Both the position numbers and the translations under genes were made by a program. From Nocardiopsis listeri (GTDB lineage Bacteria > Actinomycetota > Actinomycetes > Streptosporangiales > Streptosporangiaceae), in the NCBI RefSeq assembly GCF_020741345.1, contig NZ_DYZD01000439.1, positions 1-34,734 on the forward strand: a DNA stretch of 34,734 bases. Reading direction: 5' to 3'. This document shows positions 27,064 through 34,734 of this stretch, piece by piece. The notes under the pieces are model-generated. The model had not been told where the DNA came from and ran no database searches. It saw nothing but the letters and a program-made list of their open reading frames with translations. Numbering within the stretch: the stretch's first letter is position 1; every line of letters begins with the position of its first letter.

Positions 27064-27717
27064 TCACGGTGTGGTGCGCACTCGATTCCTCTCCCCCGCC
27101 CCTGGCCGGACGGATTCGATGTGGGCCAGAAAGGACCGCAGGCGGGCGAGGGCCGTCTCGGGGGTGACCTGTTCGGGGTTGGTCATCAACTGCAGGGACA
27201 ACCCGTCGAGGAAGGTGTGCAGGAACTCCGACCAACTCTCCAGCCAGGGGTCGGGATGCACCCGCCCGGGGTCCTCGGGGGGTTCGATCCCGCCCAGGGC
27301 GGCGACCAACTGCCGGTAGAGCCGGCGTTGCTGGTGCCAGCGGTGTTCGACCCTGGGGTCGAGGTAGTCGGGGTCGCCGGTGGCCTGCCAGGCCCGGTAC
27401 TCGGCCCGACGGGCCTGGTCCAGGGGCAGCAGCTGCTCGGCGAAACCCAGCACCCGGTCCTCCAGGGACATCTCGGGGTCGAGGGATCGGGCGTGCTCCT
27501 TCATGCGTTCGGTGACCCTCTCCTCGGACAGGTCGATCGCGTAGGTGAGCAGCTCCTCACGGGTCTGGAAGTAGTGGCGCAGGGCGCCGGTGGACAGGCC
27601 CGCCTCGGCGGCGACGCTGCGGATGGAGACCGCCTGCGGTCCGGACTCGGCGATCACCCGCCACAAGGCCTCGGCCAGGGCGCGGCGGCGTTCTTCATGG
27701 TCGACGATCTTCGGCAC
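27064..27717 (-). CDS. TetR family transcriptional regulator
   Basis: HEERRRALAEALWRVIAESGPQAVSIRSVAAEAGLSTGALRHYFQTREELLTYAIDL. Confidence 0.94.
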   Translation of the reverse strand: MPKIVDHEERRRALAEALWRVIAESGPQAVSIRSVAAEAGLSTGALRHYFQTREELLTYAIDLSEERVTERMKEHARSLDPEMSLEDRVLGFAEQLLPLDQARRAEYRAWQATGDPDYLDPRVEHRWHQQRRLYRQLVAALGGIEPPEDPGRVHPDPWLESWSEFLHTFLDGLSLQLMTNPEQVTPETALARLRSFLAHIESVRPGAGERNRVRTTP

Positions 27718-27727
27718 CCTTCCTTTT

Positions 27728-27766
27728 TAGCACACCTGTGTTATTTTATTTAGCACACCCGTGTGA
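27728..27766. promoter_or_regulatory. Tandem operator-like palindromes between tetR and GAP-family gene
   Basis: TAGCACACCTGTGTTA (27728-27743) and TAGCACACCCGTGTGA (27751-27766); core CACAC-CY-GTGT in both, in an AT-rich divergent intergenic region. Confidence 0.75.
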
Positions 27767-27780
27767 AAAAGGAGGCAGCA

Positions 27781-28463
27781 TGCCGCCCCTGGACGTACTC
27801 ATACCGGTCGCCGGCCTGGCGCTACTGGACACCCTGAGCCCCACCACCCTGGGGGTCTCACTCTTCGTGCTGCTCAGCGGCGCCCGCAACGTCGCCAGAC
27901 CGCTCTTCGCCTACCTGGGCACGGTCGCCCTGTTCTACTTCGTACTGGGCTGCGCGATCATGCTCGGCCTGGGAGCCGCGCTGTCCCGTCTGTCGCATCT
28001 GACCGACAGCCCCGCGACGGGATGGGTCATGGTGGTCCTCGGCGGGGCCCTGTTCGCCTACTCCTGGGTGATGCCCACCAAAAAACGCGTTCCGCGCCGC
28101 CCCGCCACCCTGCGCACCACCACCATGATCGGCCTGGGCCTGGCCACCGGCCTGCTGGAGGCCGGCACCGCATTCCCCTACCTGGGAGCGATCGGCATCA
28201 TGGGCACCGCCGGCCTCGCCGCCGGCACCTGGGTACCGATGCTGGCCGGCTACAACCTGATGATGGTGCTGCCGCCCGTTCTGCTCTACGTGGGCCACCG
28301 GCTCTTCGGTGAACGGCTGCGACCGCGCCTGGACCGCTGGCGCGAGAAGATCGATTCCGGCTCCCGCGAGGCGATGTCCTGGATCATCGGCATCGTCGGC
28401 GTGATCCTGGTGCTCAACGGACTGCAGTTGACCGGCGTCGACGCGCTGATCGGCACACGATGA
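27781..28463 (+). CDS. GAP family / LysE-like membrane transporter
   Basis: MPPLDVLIPVAGLALLDTLSPTTLGVSLFVLLSG...; six hydrophobic segments; AAGGAGG RBS. Confidence 0.8.
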
Positions 28464-28547
28464 CGGCAGGGAAGGGACCCGCCGCGCCCACCGGGGCGCC
28501 CACGCCTGGTGGTGCAGGCTCTACCGGGCATTCTCACCCTGACCGTC

Positions 28548-28576
28548 CTGACACGGAGCGCCGCCCAGCGTAGCGT
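28548..28576 (+). promoter_or_regulatory. Putative promoter for leaderless transcript of sensor-domain gene
   Basis: CTGACA (28548-28553), 17-nt spacer, TAGCGT (28571-28576), 7 nt to the ATG at 28584. Confidence 0.55.
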
Positions 28577-28583
28577 CGAGACC

Positions 28584-29288
28584 ATGAGAACACCCCCCTT
28601 CGTGCGCATGGTCCGCGAAACCCGCTACCTGCTGCTCGGACCGCCCCTGGCCGTGGTCGCCTTCTGTCTGGTCCTGACCGGCCTCGTCGCCGGAGCCGGC
28701 ACCTCAGTGCTCTTCGTGGGGTTGTTCCTTCTCTCGGGCACTCTGCTCCTGGCCCGGGGGCCGGCGCACCTGGAACGCCTGCGCCTGTCCGACCTGCACG
28801 GGCGAGCCGTGGTGCGCCTGCCCTACCGTCCGGCCCCTGCGAACGCCGGCCTCATACGCCGCCTGCTCAACCCCCTGACCTGCACGCGCAGTTGGCTGGA
28901 CGCCCTGCACGCGATCGTGAGCCTGCCCCTGGCCCTGGCCGGGTTCGTCCTGGCGGTGCTGTGGTGGTCCCTGGCCCTGGGCGGCCTGCTCTACCCGCTC
29001 TGGGGATGGTCGCTCCACCTCATCCCCGGCTACACCGACGTGGGCAGCCACCTGCTGCCGGACAACCCGGCGTTGGCCACCCTGGTGGTGTACATGGTCA
29101 CCGGCGCCCTGTTCGCCCTCACCCTGCCGGTGGCGCTACGCGTCCTGGCCGGGATGAACTCGGCCCTGTCCCGGGTGTTGCTCCTGGCCCCCGAAGAGGT
29201 CAGCGCACGCGTGCTCACCAGTAGGAACGACACCGTCCCGACCCCTGAGGAGCCCGATCAGGAACGCCACTACGTCTCGCTGCGCTGA
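28584..29288 (+). CDS. 'Putative sensor' domain membrane protein lacking a kinase core
   Basis: VRMVRETRYLLLGPPLAVVAFCLVLTGLVAGAGTSVLFVG...LLNPLTCTRSWLDALHAIVSLPLALAGFVLAVLWWSLALGGLLYPLWGWSL; ends shortly after LLLAPEEVSARVLTSR. Confidence 0.8.
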   Translation: MRTPPFVRMVRETRYLLLGPPLAVVAFCLVLTGLVAGAGTSVLFVGLFLLSGTLLLARGPAHLERLRLSDLHGRAVVRLPYRPAPANAGLIRRLLNPLTCTRSWLDALHAIVSLPLALAGFVLAVLWWSLALGGLLYPLWGWSLHLIPGYTDVGSHLLPDNPALATLVVYMVTGALFALTLPVALRVLAGMNSALSRVLLLAPEEVSARVLTSRNDTVPTPEEPDQERHYVSLR

Positions 29289-30150
29289 TCCCGCCGGTGT
29301 GCCCCAGATCGGTGATCGACGGTGGCGGCCTCCACCGTGGCCCCGGCCTCCTTGCGTGTGCCGATTCTCCCGAACGCCGGGTCACCCCCTTCGCCGGGTT
29401 CTCTTGGCACCGCCCCGGCCGAGCCGCCTGAGTCCTGCTCCCGGCACGGCCGAGAACCGGCAGGCCGATCAGGACCATGACGATGATCTGCACGAGGAGC
29501 CGGACACCGTAAACGATCCCCTCGGTCGGGAAGAAGCCGTTACCGAAATAGAAACCGCTGTGGACTCCGATGGCCATCCAGATGCTGCCCGTCCGCACCC
29601 TGCTCGCAGCGCAGACGAAGCCCAAGGCCATGGCTCCGACCGCGTGGAGGGCCACTTCAACGGTTCCCCGAGCCGCGCTCTGGGAGAAGACGTGGAGCGC
29701 ACCGAAGCCCACCGATGTGAGCACCAGTACGACACGTGGTGACAGGTGCTCCGCCACAAGGTCGTAGAGATTGCCCCGCCATATCAGTTCTTCTGGAAAA
29801 CCTGAGCAATGATGATGATCGCGATCACCCGGGGCAGGTAGATCAGGTCCTCCGGTTCCCATGGCACCCACCGGGCGGCACCCATGGCGACCGAGACGGC
29901 GTCGGCCGCGAGGAGCGCGGCGACGGTCACACCCGAACCGATCATGAACAGGGGATGGCCGACCACGTTATCGGCAGCCCCACCCCGGCCCAGGGGCGGT
30001 GTACGAAACGGCGCCAGAAGTACACCGCCGGCACCGCCAGGACGACACCGATCGGCTCGCCGGCCAAGAGCACGGCGAACGTGAGAACGATCGTGAGGAA
30101 GAGGGGCAGAATCGTTTTCGTGGCCGCCGTACCGGTGGCCCCGACCCGGA
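29215..30150 (-). pseudogene. CPBP-family (CAAX protease-like) intramembrane protease remnant, frameshifted
   Basis: Three consecutive minus-strand frames carry contiguous pieces: ILPLFLTIVLTFAVLLAGEPIGVVLAVPAVYFWRRFVHRPWAGVGLPIT / GHPLFMIGSGVTVAALLAADAVSVAMGAARW...IIIIAQVF / PEELIWRGNLYDLV...FGALHVFS...IGVHSGFYFGN. Boundaries approximate. Confidence 0.75.
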
Positions 30151-30284
30151 TTTTCCCGGGGTCACGGCCCCGGCCCCTAAGGTGGACCCTGGAGCGCCCC
30201 GGTGCTCGGGGTCGGCCGCCGTGGAGGAGGTCCTTTCGGGACCACCGCTGATTCCTGTAGCGATCCGGTCTTGCCCCGAAGAGG

Positions 30285-30704
30285 TCAGCGCCCCTCGTGG
30301 GACCGCATCCATACGGTCCCGGGCCGGCCTCCAGGGCGGGTGTCATCGTAAGCGCAACCCAGGTCCGGGTTTCGTGCCACATTGATGACGTCGTCGAGCC
30401 GGTCGCGCACGGCGAGCAGGTCGGTGATCCGCCGCTCGATGAGCGCGCGTTCGTCCAGCAACCGGTCCAGCATGGCAGGGGACGCCTCTCCCGAGTCCAC
30501 GCACGGCAGCAACTCTCGGACGGTGGTGCTCGTCAGGCCCGCGGCGTACAGCTGCTGGATCAGCCTGACGCGTTCGACCGCGGATTCGGGATACCGCCGC
30601 TGGCCACCGGCTGTGCGGTCGGCGAAGAGCAGACGCTGTTCCTCGTAGTAGCGCAGGGCCCTCACGCTCACCCCCGCCTGCTCGGCGACCTCACCGATCC
30701 GCAC
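30285..30704 (-). CDS. MerR family transcriptional regulator
   Basis: VRIGEVAEQAGVSVRALRYYEEQRLLFADRTAGGQRRYPESAVERVRLIQQLYAAGLTSTTVRELL. GTG start at 30704. The longer 1.4-kb ORF is antisense read-through. Confidence 0.92.
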   Translation of the reverse strand: MRIGEVAEQAGVSVRALRYYEEQRLLFADRTAGGQRRYPESAVERVRLIQQLYAAGLTSTTVRELLPCVDSGEASPAMLDRLLDERALIERRITDLLAVRDRLDDVINVARNPDLGCAYDDTRPGGRPGTVWMRSHEGR

Positions 30705-30744
30705 TCGTCCTCCTCCGGCCGGGAGACGGCCCCGGCTCGCCGAT

Positions 30745-30776
30745 TTGCACCTCACGTCAACGTCAGGTTCTAGGGT
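30745..30776 (+). promoter_or_regulatory. MerR-type promoter with elongated spacer and operator palindrome
   Basis: TTGCAC (30745-30750), 20-nt spacer, TAGGGT (30771-30776). ACCTCACGTCAACGTCAGGT (30749-30768) is an inverted repeat lying in the spacer. Confidence 0.8.
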
Positions 30777-30830
30777 AACAGCGATCGAACGAACACCTCG
30801 TTGAGAGCCATCAAGGTAAGGCAGGACATC

Positions 30831-31736
30831 ATGCGCGCAGCCCGCTTCCACGAATACGGCGGAGTGGAGAACCTGGTGATCGAGCAGGTCCCCGACCCCC
30901 ACCCTGGACCCGGTGAGATCCGCGTCCGTGTCACGGTGGCCGGCGTCAACCCCATCGACTGGAAGCTGCGCACCGGTGCCCTGCGCGAGATACTTCCCCT
31001 GGAGCTTCCCGCCATTCCCGGGCGCGAAGCCGCCGGCGTGGTCGACGAGATCGGTGACGGAGTGCGGGAGGTGAGCATCGGAGACCGCGTCTTCGGGCTG
31101 GGCGGTGTCACCGGAGCGACCGCCGAGCTGGTCGTCCTCTCGGCCTGGGCTCATGCCCCCGACACGTGGACCGACGAGCAGGCCGCGGGCGCCGGTCTCG
31201 CCTCCGTGACCGCGATGCGTGGACTGAACGCGCTCGGCTCCCTCGCGGGGCGAACCCTTCTCGTCGAGGGCGCCGCCGGAGGCGTGGGCAGTGCCGCGGT
31301 CGAGATCGCCGTGGCACGAGGCGCCACCGTGATCGGGACGGCGAGCGAACGCAACCACGAGTTCCTCACCTTCCTCGGTGCCGTTCCCACCACCTACGGC
31401 CCCGGCCTGGCGCAACGCCTCACCACGCTCGCTCCGCGCGGCGTCGACATCGCGCTCGACACAGCGGCCTCCGGCTCGCTGGACGATCTTGTCGAGATCA
31501 CGGGTGCCCCAACACGCGTCGCGACGGTCGCCGACCACGCAGGCGGACAGCGCCTGGGCACACATGTGGTCAACGCGGAGAACGACTCGGCCCTCCTGTC
31601 CACGGCCGCGGAGCTGGGCCGGCAAGGCCGGTACACCCCTCGTATCGAACAGACCTACCCCCTGAAGGGAATCGCCGACGCCCACACGTACGCCGAGCGC
31701 GGACGCACTCGTGGAAAGATCGTCATCCTCATCTGA
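30831..31736 (+). CDS. NADP-dependent oxidoreductase (MDR quinone reductase type)
   Basis: MRAARFHEYGGVENLVIEQVPDPHPGPGEIRVRVTVAGVNPIDWKLR; LLVEGAAGGVGSAAVEIAVARGATVIGTAS. Confidence 0.93.
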   Translation: MRAARFHEYGGVENLVIEQVPDPHPGPGEIRVRVTVAGVNPIDWKLRTGALREILPLELPAIPGREAAGVVDEIGDGVREVSIGDRVFGLGGVTGATAELVVLSAWAHAPDTWTDEQAAGAGLASVTAMRGLNALGSLAGRTLLVEGAAGGVGSAAVEIAVARGATVIGTASERNHEFLTFLGAVPTTYGPGLAQRLTTLAPRGVDIALDTAASGSLDDLVEITGAPTRVATVADHAGGQRLGTHVVNAENDSALLSTAAELGRQGRYTPRIEQTYPLKGIADAHTYAERGRTRGKIVILI

Positions 31737-31739
31737 GGG

Positions 31740-31782
31740 GCGCGCCCGACCGGGACGGTCTCGCCGTCCCGGTCAGGCGCGC
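31740..31782. terminator. Bidirectional hairpin terminator
   Basis: GCGCGCC-c-GACCGGGACGG (31740-31758), loop TCTCG, CCGTCCCGGTC-a-GGCGCGC (31764-31782); 18 bp with one mismatch, overlapping the hydrolase stop. Confidence 0.8.
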
Positions 31783-32630
31783 AGGAACTCCAGCACCGTT
31801 TCGGTCCGGTCCAGGACGGCGTGTCCCACACCGGGCAGCACCCGCACCCGGGCGTTCGGCACCAGGGCACGCATGCGGCGGGCGGTACCGGCCGAATCGA
31901 ACATTCGGTCCCGCTCGCCCACGATCACCGACACCGGCATGCTCAGGGCACGTAGTCCCTGGTCGGTGAAGATCGGCAGCTGCTCGGTGCGAGGCCGGAA
32001 CCCGGCGAAGTTGTCCAGCACCGCTTCCAACACCGCCCGGTCCGCGGGACCGTCCAGCCCCGTCAGGTAGCGGGTGGCTGCCACCCGGCCACGCCGACCG
32101 AACAGCATCAGCAGTCCGGCCCCCAGGATCCGCCACCGGCGCTGGGCGCCCACTCCCCCGGGGCAGGCCACCACCAGCCGCCGAACACGTCCCGGGCGAC
32201 GGATCGCGTAGTCCAACGCCGCCCACCCGCCCAGCGACGTCCCCGCCAGGGCCACGCGCTCCAGGCCCAGTCCGGACAACACGTCGTCGAGCCACAAGGT
32301 GCTCGACTCCGTGGCCAGGTCCGGGCGGGAGGGGGCGCTCAGCCCGGGTTCGCCGACCAGGTCCACCGCATGCACCCGAAAATGTTCCGACCAGGCCGCG
32401 ATGTCCGCGCGCCAGGTGGTGGCGTTGGCCCCCGATCCGTGCAGCAGCACCAGTGGCGGCGCCTGTTCGGGCCCGGTGACCAGGACGAAGGTCTCGCCCT
32501 CCCGCGTGGGCAGGTGGCGCCGCTCGGCCGGTACGGGCCAACGCTGCAGTTCCTGTTCGTAGCGGTCCCGGATCCTTCGGGCCGCCTCTTCGTTGTGGTA
32601 GATCGTCTCCACTCGGACTCCTCTGTTCAT
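31773..32630 (-). CDS. Alpha/beta hydrolase
   Basis: LVLLHGSGANATTWRADIAAWSEHFRVHAVDLVGEPGLS; RVALAGTSLGGWAALDYAIRRPGRVRRLVVACPGG; PGVGHAVLD. Start could be GTG 32612. Confidence 0.92.
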   Translation of the reverse strand: MNRGVRVETIYHNEEAARRIRDRYEQELQRWPVPAERRHLPTREGETFVLVTGPEQAPPLVLLHGSGANATTWRADIAAWSEHFRVHAVDLVGEPGLSAPSRPDLATESSTLWLDDVLSGLGLERVALAGTSLGGWAALDYAIRRPGRVRRLVVACPGGVGAQRRWRILGAGLLMLFGRRGRVAATRYLTGLDGPADRAVLEAVLDNFAGFRPRTEQLPIFTDQGLRALSMPVSVIVGERDRMFDSAGTARRMRALVPNARVRVLPGVGHAVLDRTETVLEFLRA

Positions 32631-32698
32631 CCTGAAACAACCCTAAACTTCCCTGTTATAAGGAGCAAGGGGAGTAAAAGGGGATGATGGATCGTAGA

Positions 32699-32729
32699 TT
32701 GACCTCAATCATTGTTGAGGTTCTACGGT
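32699..32729 (+). promoter_or_regulatory. SoxR/MerR-type promoter of ABC exporter
   Basis: TTGACC (32699-32704), 19-nt spacer, TACGGT (32724-32729), with perfect inverted repeat ACCTCAA-TCATTG-TTGAGGT (32702-32721). Confidence 0.75.
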
Positions 32730-32766
32730 TCAGGGGAGCCCGAAACCACGATCGATCGGTGAACCC

Positions 32767-34668
32767 ATGAGCATGGAAATGGCCGCGTGGAACTCCATCT
32801 ACCACGCGATGCACGCCAAGGAGGACCAGCGGCCCTTCTCCCTGCCCGTCCTGCGCAGAATCGCCGGCTTCGCCCGCCCCCACACCCGCCCTCTCATCTG
32901 GTTCCTGGTCCTGAGCGTGGTCACCGCCGCCCTGGCCGTGGCCACACCACTGTTGGCCGGACGCGTGGTCAACGCCATCATCGACGGCGACGCCCTGCGC
33001 CCCGTCCTGCTCCTGGCCGGCCTCATCGCCGCCGTGGCCGTCGCCGAGGCGATCCTGGCCCTGATCGTGCGCCGGCTCTCGGCGGGCGTGGGCGAAGGAC
33101 TCATCCTGGACCTGCGCACCACCGTCTACGACCACGTCCAACGCATGCCGGTCGCCTTCTTCACCCGCACCCGCACCGGCGCTCTGGTCAGCCGCCTCAA
33201 CAACGACGTCATCGGTGCCCAACGCGCCTTCAGCGACGTGCTCTCGGGGGTCATGAGCAACCTGGTCACCCTCATCCTGGCCCTGGCCGTGATGATCACC
33301 CTGTCCTGGCAGATCACCCTGCTGTCGCTGCTGTTGCTGCCCGTCTTCGTCATCCCCGCCCGCCGCATGGGCGCCCGCCTGGCCAGGATCGAACGCGAAC
33401 GCGCCCTGCACAACTCCGCCATGGGCACCCAGATGACCGAACGCTTCTCCGCGCCCGGCGCCACCCTGGTCAAGCTCTTCGGGCGCCCCGCCGAGGAGTC
33501 CGCGGAGTTCGCCCGCCGGGCCTCACGAGTTCGCGACATCGGCGTGCGAACCGCCATGGTCCAGGAGGTCTTCTTCACCGCCCTGACCCTGGTCTCGGCC
33601 ATCGCCCTGGCCCTGGTCTACGGGCTGGGCGGTTTCTACGCGCTCAGCGGTCGCCTGGACGCCGGAACCGTGGTCTCCATGGGCATGCTCCTGACCCGCC
33701 TGTACGCCCCGCTCACCGCGCTGGCCGGCGCCCGTGTGGAGGTCATGAGCGCCCTGGTCAGCTTCAGCCGCGTCTTCGAGGTGCTCGATCTCAAGCCGCT
33801 GGTGGAGGAAAAGCCCGACGCCCGACCCGTACCGGCCGGCCCGGTATCGCTGGAGTTCGACGACGTCACCTTCGCCTACCCCACCGCCGACAGGGTCTCC
33901 CTGGCCTCCCTGGAGGAGGTCGCCACCTTGGATGCGACCGATCACGCGCCCGTCCTGCACGGGGTGTCCTTCCACGTCGAACCCGGTCGGACCGTGGCGC
34001 TGGTCGGCTCCTCCGGCGCGGGCAAGTCCACCATCGCCCAACTCACCCCGCGCCTGTACGACGTGGACACCGGAGCCGTACGCCTGGGAGGCACCGACGT
34101 ACGCGACCTGACCTTCGACTCCATCCGCGCCACCTTGGGCATGGTCACCCAGGACGGACACCTGTTCCACGAATCCATCCGCGCCAACCTCACCCTGGGC
34201 GCACCGGAGGCCACCGAGGAACAGATCTGGGACGCACTGCGCCGCGCCCGGCTGGACACCCTCATCGCCTCCCTGCCCGACGGCCTGGACACGGTGGTGG
34301 GCGAGCGCGGCTACCGCTTCTCCGGTGGTGAACGCCAACGCCTGACCATCGCCCGACTACTGCTGACCGACCCCGAGGTCGTCATCCTCGACGAGGCGAC
34401 CTCGGCACTGGACTCCACCTCAGAGGTCGTGGTCCAGGCCGCCCTGAGCGAGGCGTTGCGGGGGCGCACCGCCCTGGTGATCGCCCACCGGTTGTCCACC
34501 ATCCGCGCCGCCGACGTGATCCTGGTGGTGGAGGGCGGCCGGATCGTGGAACGGGGCACCCACACCGACCTGCTCACCCGCGGTGGTCGCTACAGCGAGC
34601 TGTACCGCACCCAGTTCGCCCAGGCACCCGCCTCCGCCGACGACGACCCCGTGCACGTGGCGGGCTGA
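32767..34668 (+). CDS. ABC transporter, fused permease/ATPase (multidrug exporter type)
   Basis: N-terminal TM domain plus VALVGSSGAGKSTIAQLTPRLYD, GYRFSGGERQRLTIARLLLTDPEVVILDEATSALD. Confidence 0.95.
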   Translation: MSMEMAAWNSIYHAMHAKEDQRPFSLPVLRRIAGFARPHTRPLIWFLVLSVVTAALAVATPLLAGRVVNAIIDGDALRPVLLLAGLIAAVAVAEAILALIVRRLSAGVGEGLILDLRTTVYDHVQRMPVAFFTRTRTGALVSRLNNDVIGAQRAFSDVLSGVMSNLVTLILALAVMITLSWQITLLSLLLLPVFVIPARRMGARLARIERERALHNSAMGTQMTERFSAPGATLVKLFGRPAEESAEFARRASRVRDIGVRTAMVQEVFFTALTLVSAIALALVYGLGGFYALSGRLDAGTVVSMGMLLTRLYAPLTALAGARVEVMSALVSFSRVFEVLDLKPLVEEKPDARPVPAGPVSLEFDDVTFAYPTADRVSLASLEEVATLDATDHAPVLHGVSFHVEPGRTVALVGSSGAGKSTIAQLTPRLYDVDTGAVRLGGTDVRDLTFDSIRATLGMVTQDGHLFHESIRANLTLGAPEATEEQIWDALRRARLDTLIASLPDGLDTVVGERGYRFSGGERQRLTIARLLLTDPEVVILDEATSALDSTSEVVVQAALSEALRGRTALVIAHRLSTIRAADVILVVEGGRIVERGTHTDLLTRGGRYSELYRTQFAQAPASADDDPVHVAG

Positions 34669-34686
34669 GCCCCACCGCTTCCGACC

Positions 34687-34718
34687 CCGTCCCCCGGTGG
34701 CGCCACACCGGGGGACGG
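34687..34718. terminator. Hairpin terminator after ABC exporter
   Basis: CCGTCCCCCGGTG (34687-34699), loop GCGCCA, CACCGGGGGACGG (34706-34718); 13-bp perfect stem. Confidence 0.8.
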
Positions 34719-34734
34719 ACCACCCTTTCCACCG

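Noticed and set aside
29805-29825. Programmed frameshift in the CPBP gene
   Set aside because: GGTTTTCC does not fit the X XXY YYZ slippery heptamer and a second frameshift lies upstream; decay or sequencing error is simpler.
30705-31685. N-terminal extension of the MerR-containing minus ORF
   Set aside because: Antisense read-through of the oxidoreductase gene; the MerR fold starts at GTG 30704.
1-34734. CRISPR arrays, tRNA/rRNA genes, insertion sequences, prophage
   Set aside because: No regularly spaced repeats, tRNA-like cloverleaf, transposase/integrase ORFs or phage proteins were seen by reading; no dedicated software was run.

Overview
GC-rich actinomycete chromosomal DNA (Nocardiopsis/Streptomyces-like codon usage; organism is inference) with about 33 credible protein genes and one apparent pseudogene. 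I see no rRNA, tRNA, CRISPR array, IS element or phage module. Content: two zinc-free quinone oxidoreductase paralogues, an amidase, a fused PabAB aminodeoxychorismate synthase, an ABC-F protein, an SP-family sugar transporter, an FAD oxidoreductase, a dimethylargininase, a CGNR regulator divergent from an MFS transporter, a WYL regulator, a Clp-N-only protein, a Gfo/Idh/MocA dehydrogenase, a DUF4097 protein next to a LuxR-type two-component system, a FhuF-like Fe-S protein, a methyltransferase, a threonine-dehydratase-like enzyme, a macro-domain protein, a TetR/GAP-family pair, a stand-alone 'sensor' domain protein, a frameshifted CPBP protease remnant, a MerR/oxidoreductase pair and an ABC exporter. 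Most of the interesting signal is regulatory: (1) a roughly 215-nt leader before the ABC-F gene with a strong promoter, a 7-codon mini-ORF and a hairpin that buries the likely ribosome-binding site; (2) a SoxR-like box in a 19-bp-spacer promoter ahead of the ABC exporter; (3) a classic 20-bp-spacer MerR promoter between merR and the oxidoreductase; (4) a shared TTGAGTAC-N-CCTACTCA palindrome upstream of two unlinked small membrane protein genes; (5) twin operators between tetR and a GAP-family gene; (6) a 13-bp inverted repeat in the sugar-transporter leader; (7) a sensor-domain ORF that stops where a kinase core would begin, next to a decayed CPBP gene. I found no convincing wholly new multi-gene system. 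All structures were read by eye, with no folding or database search.
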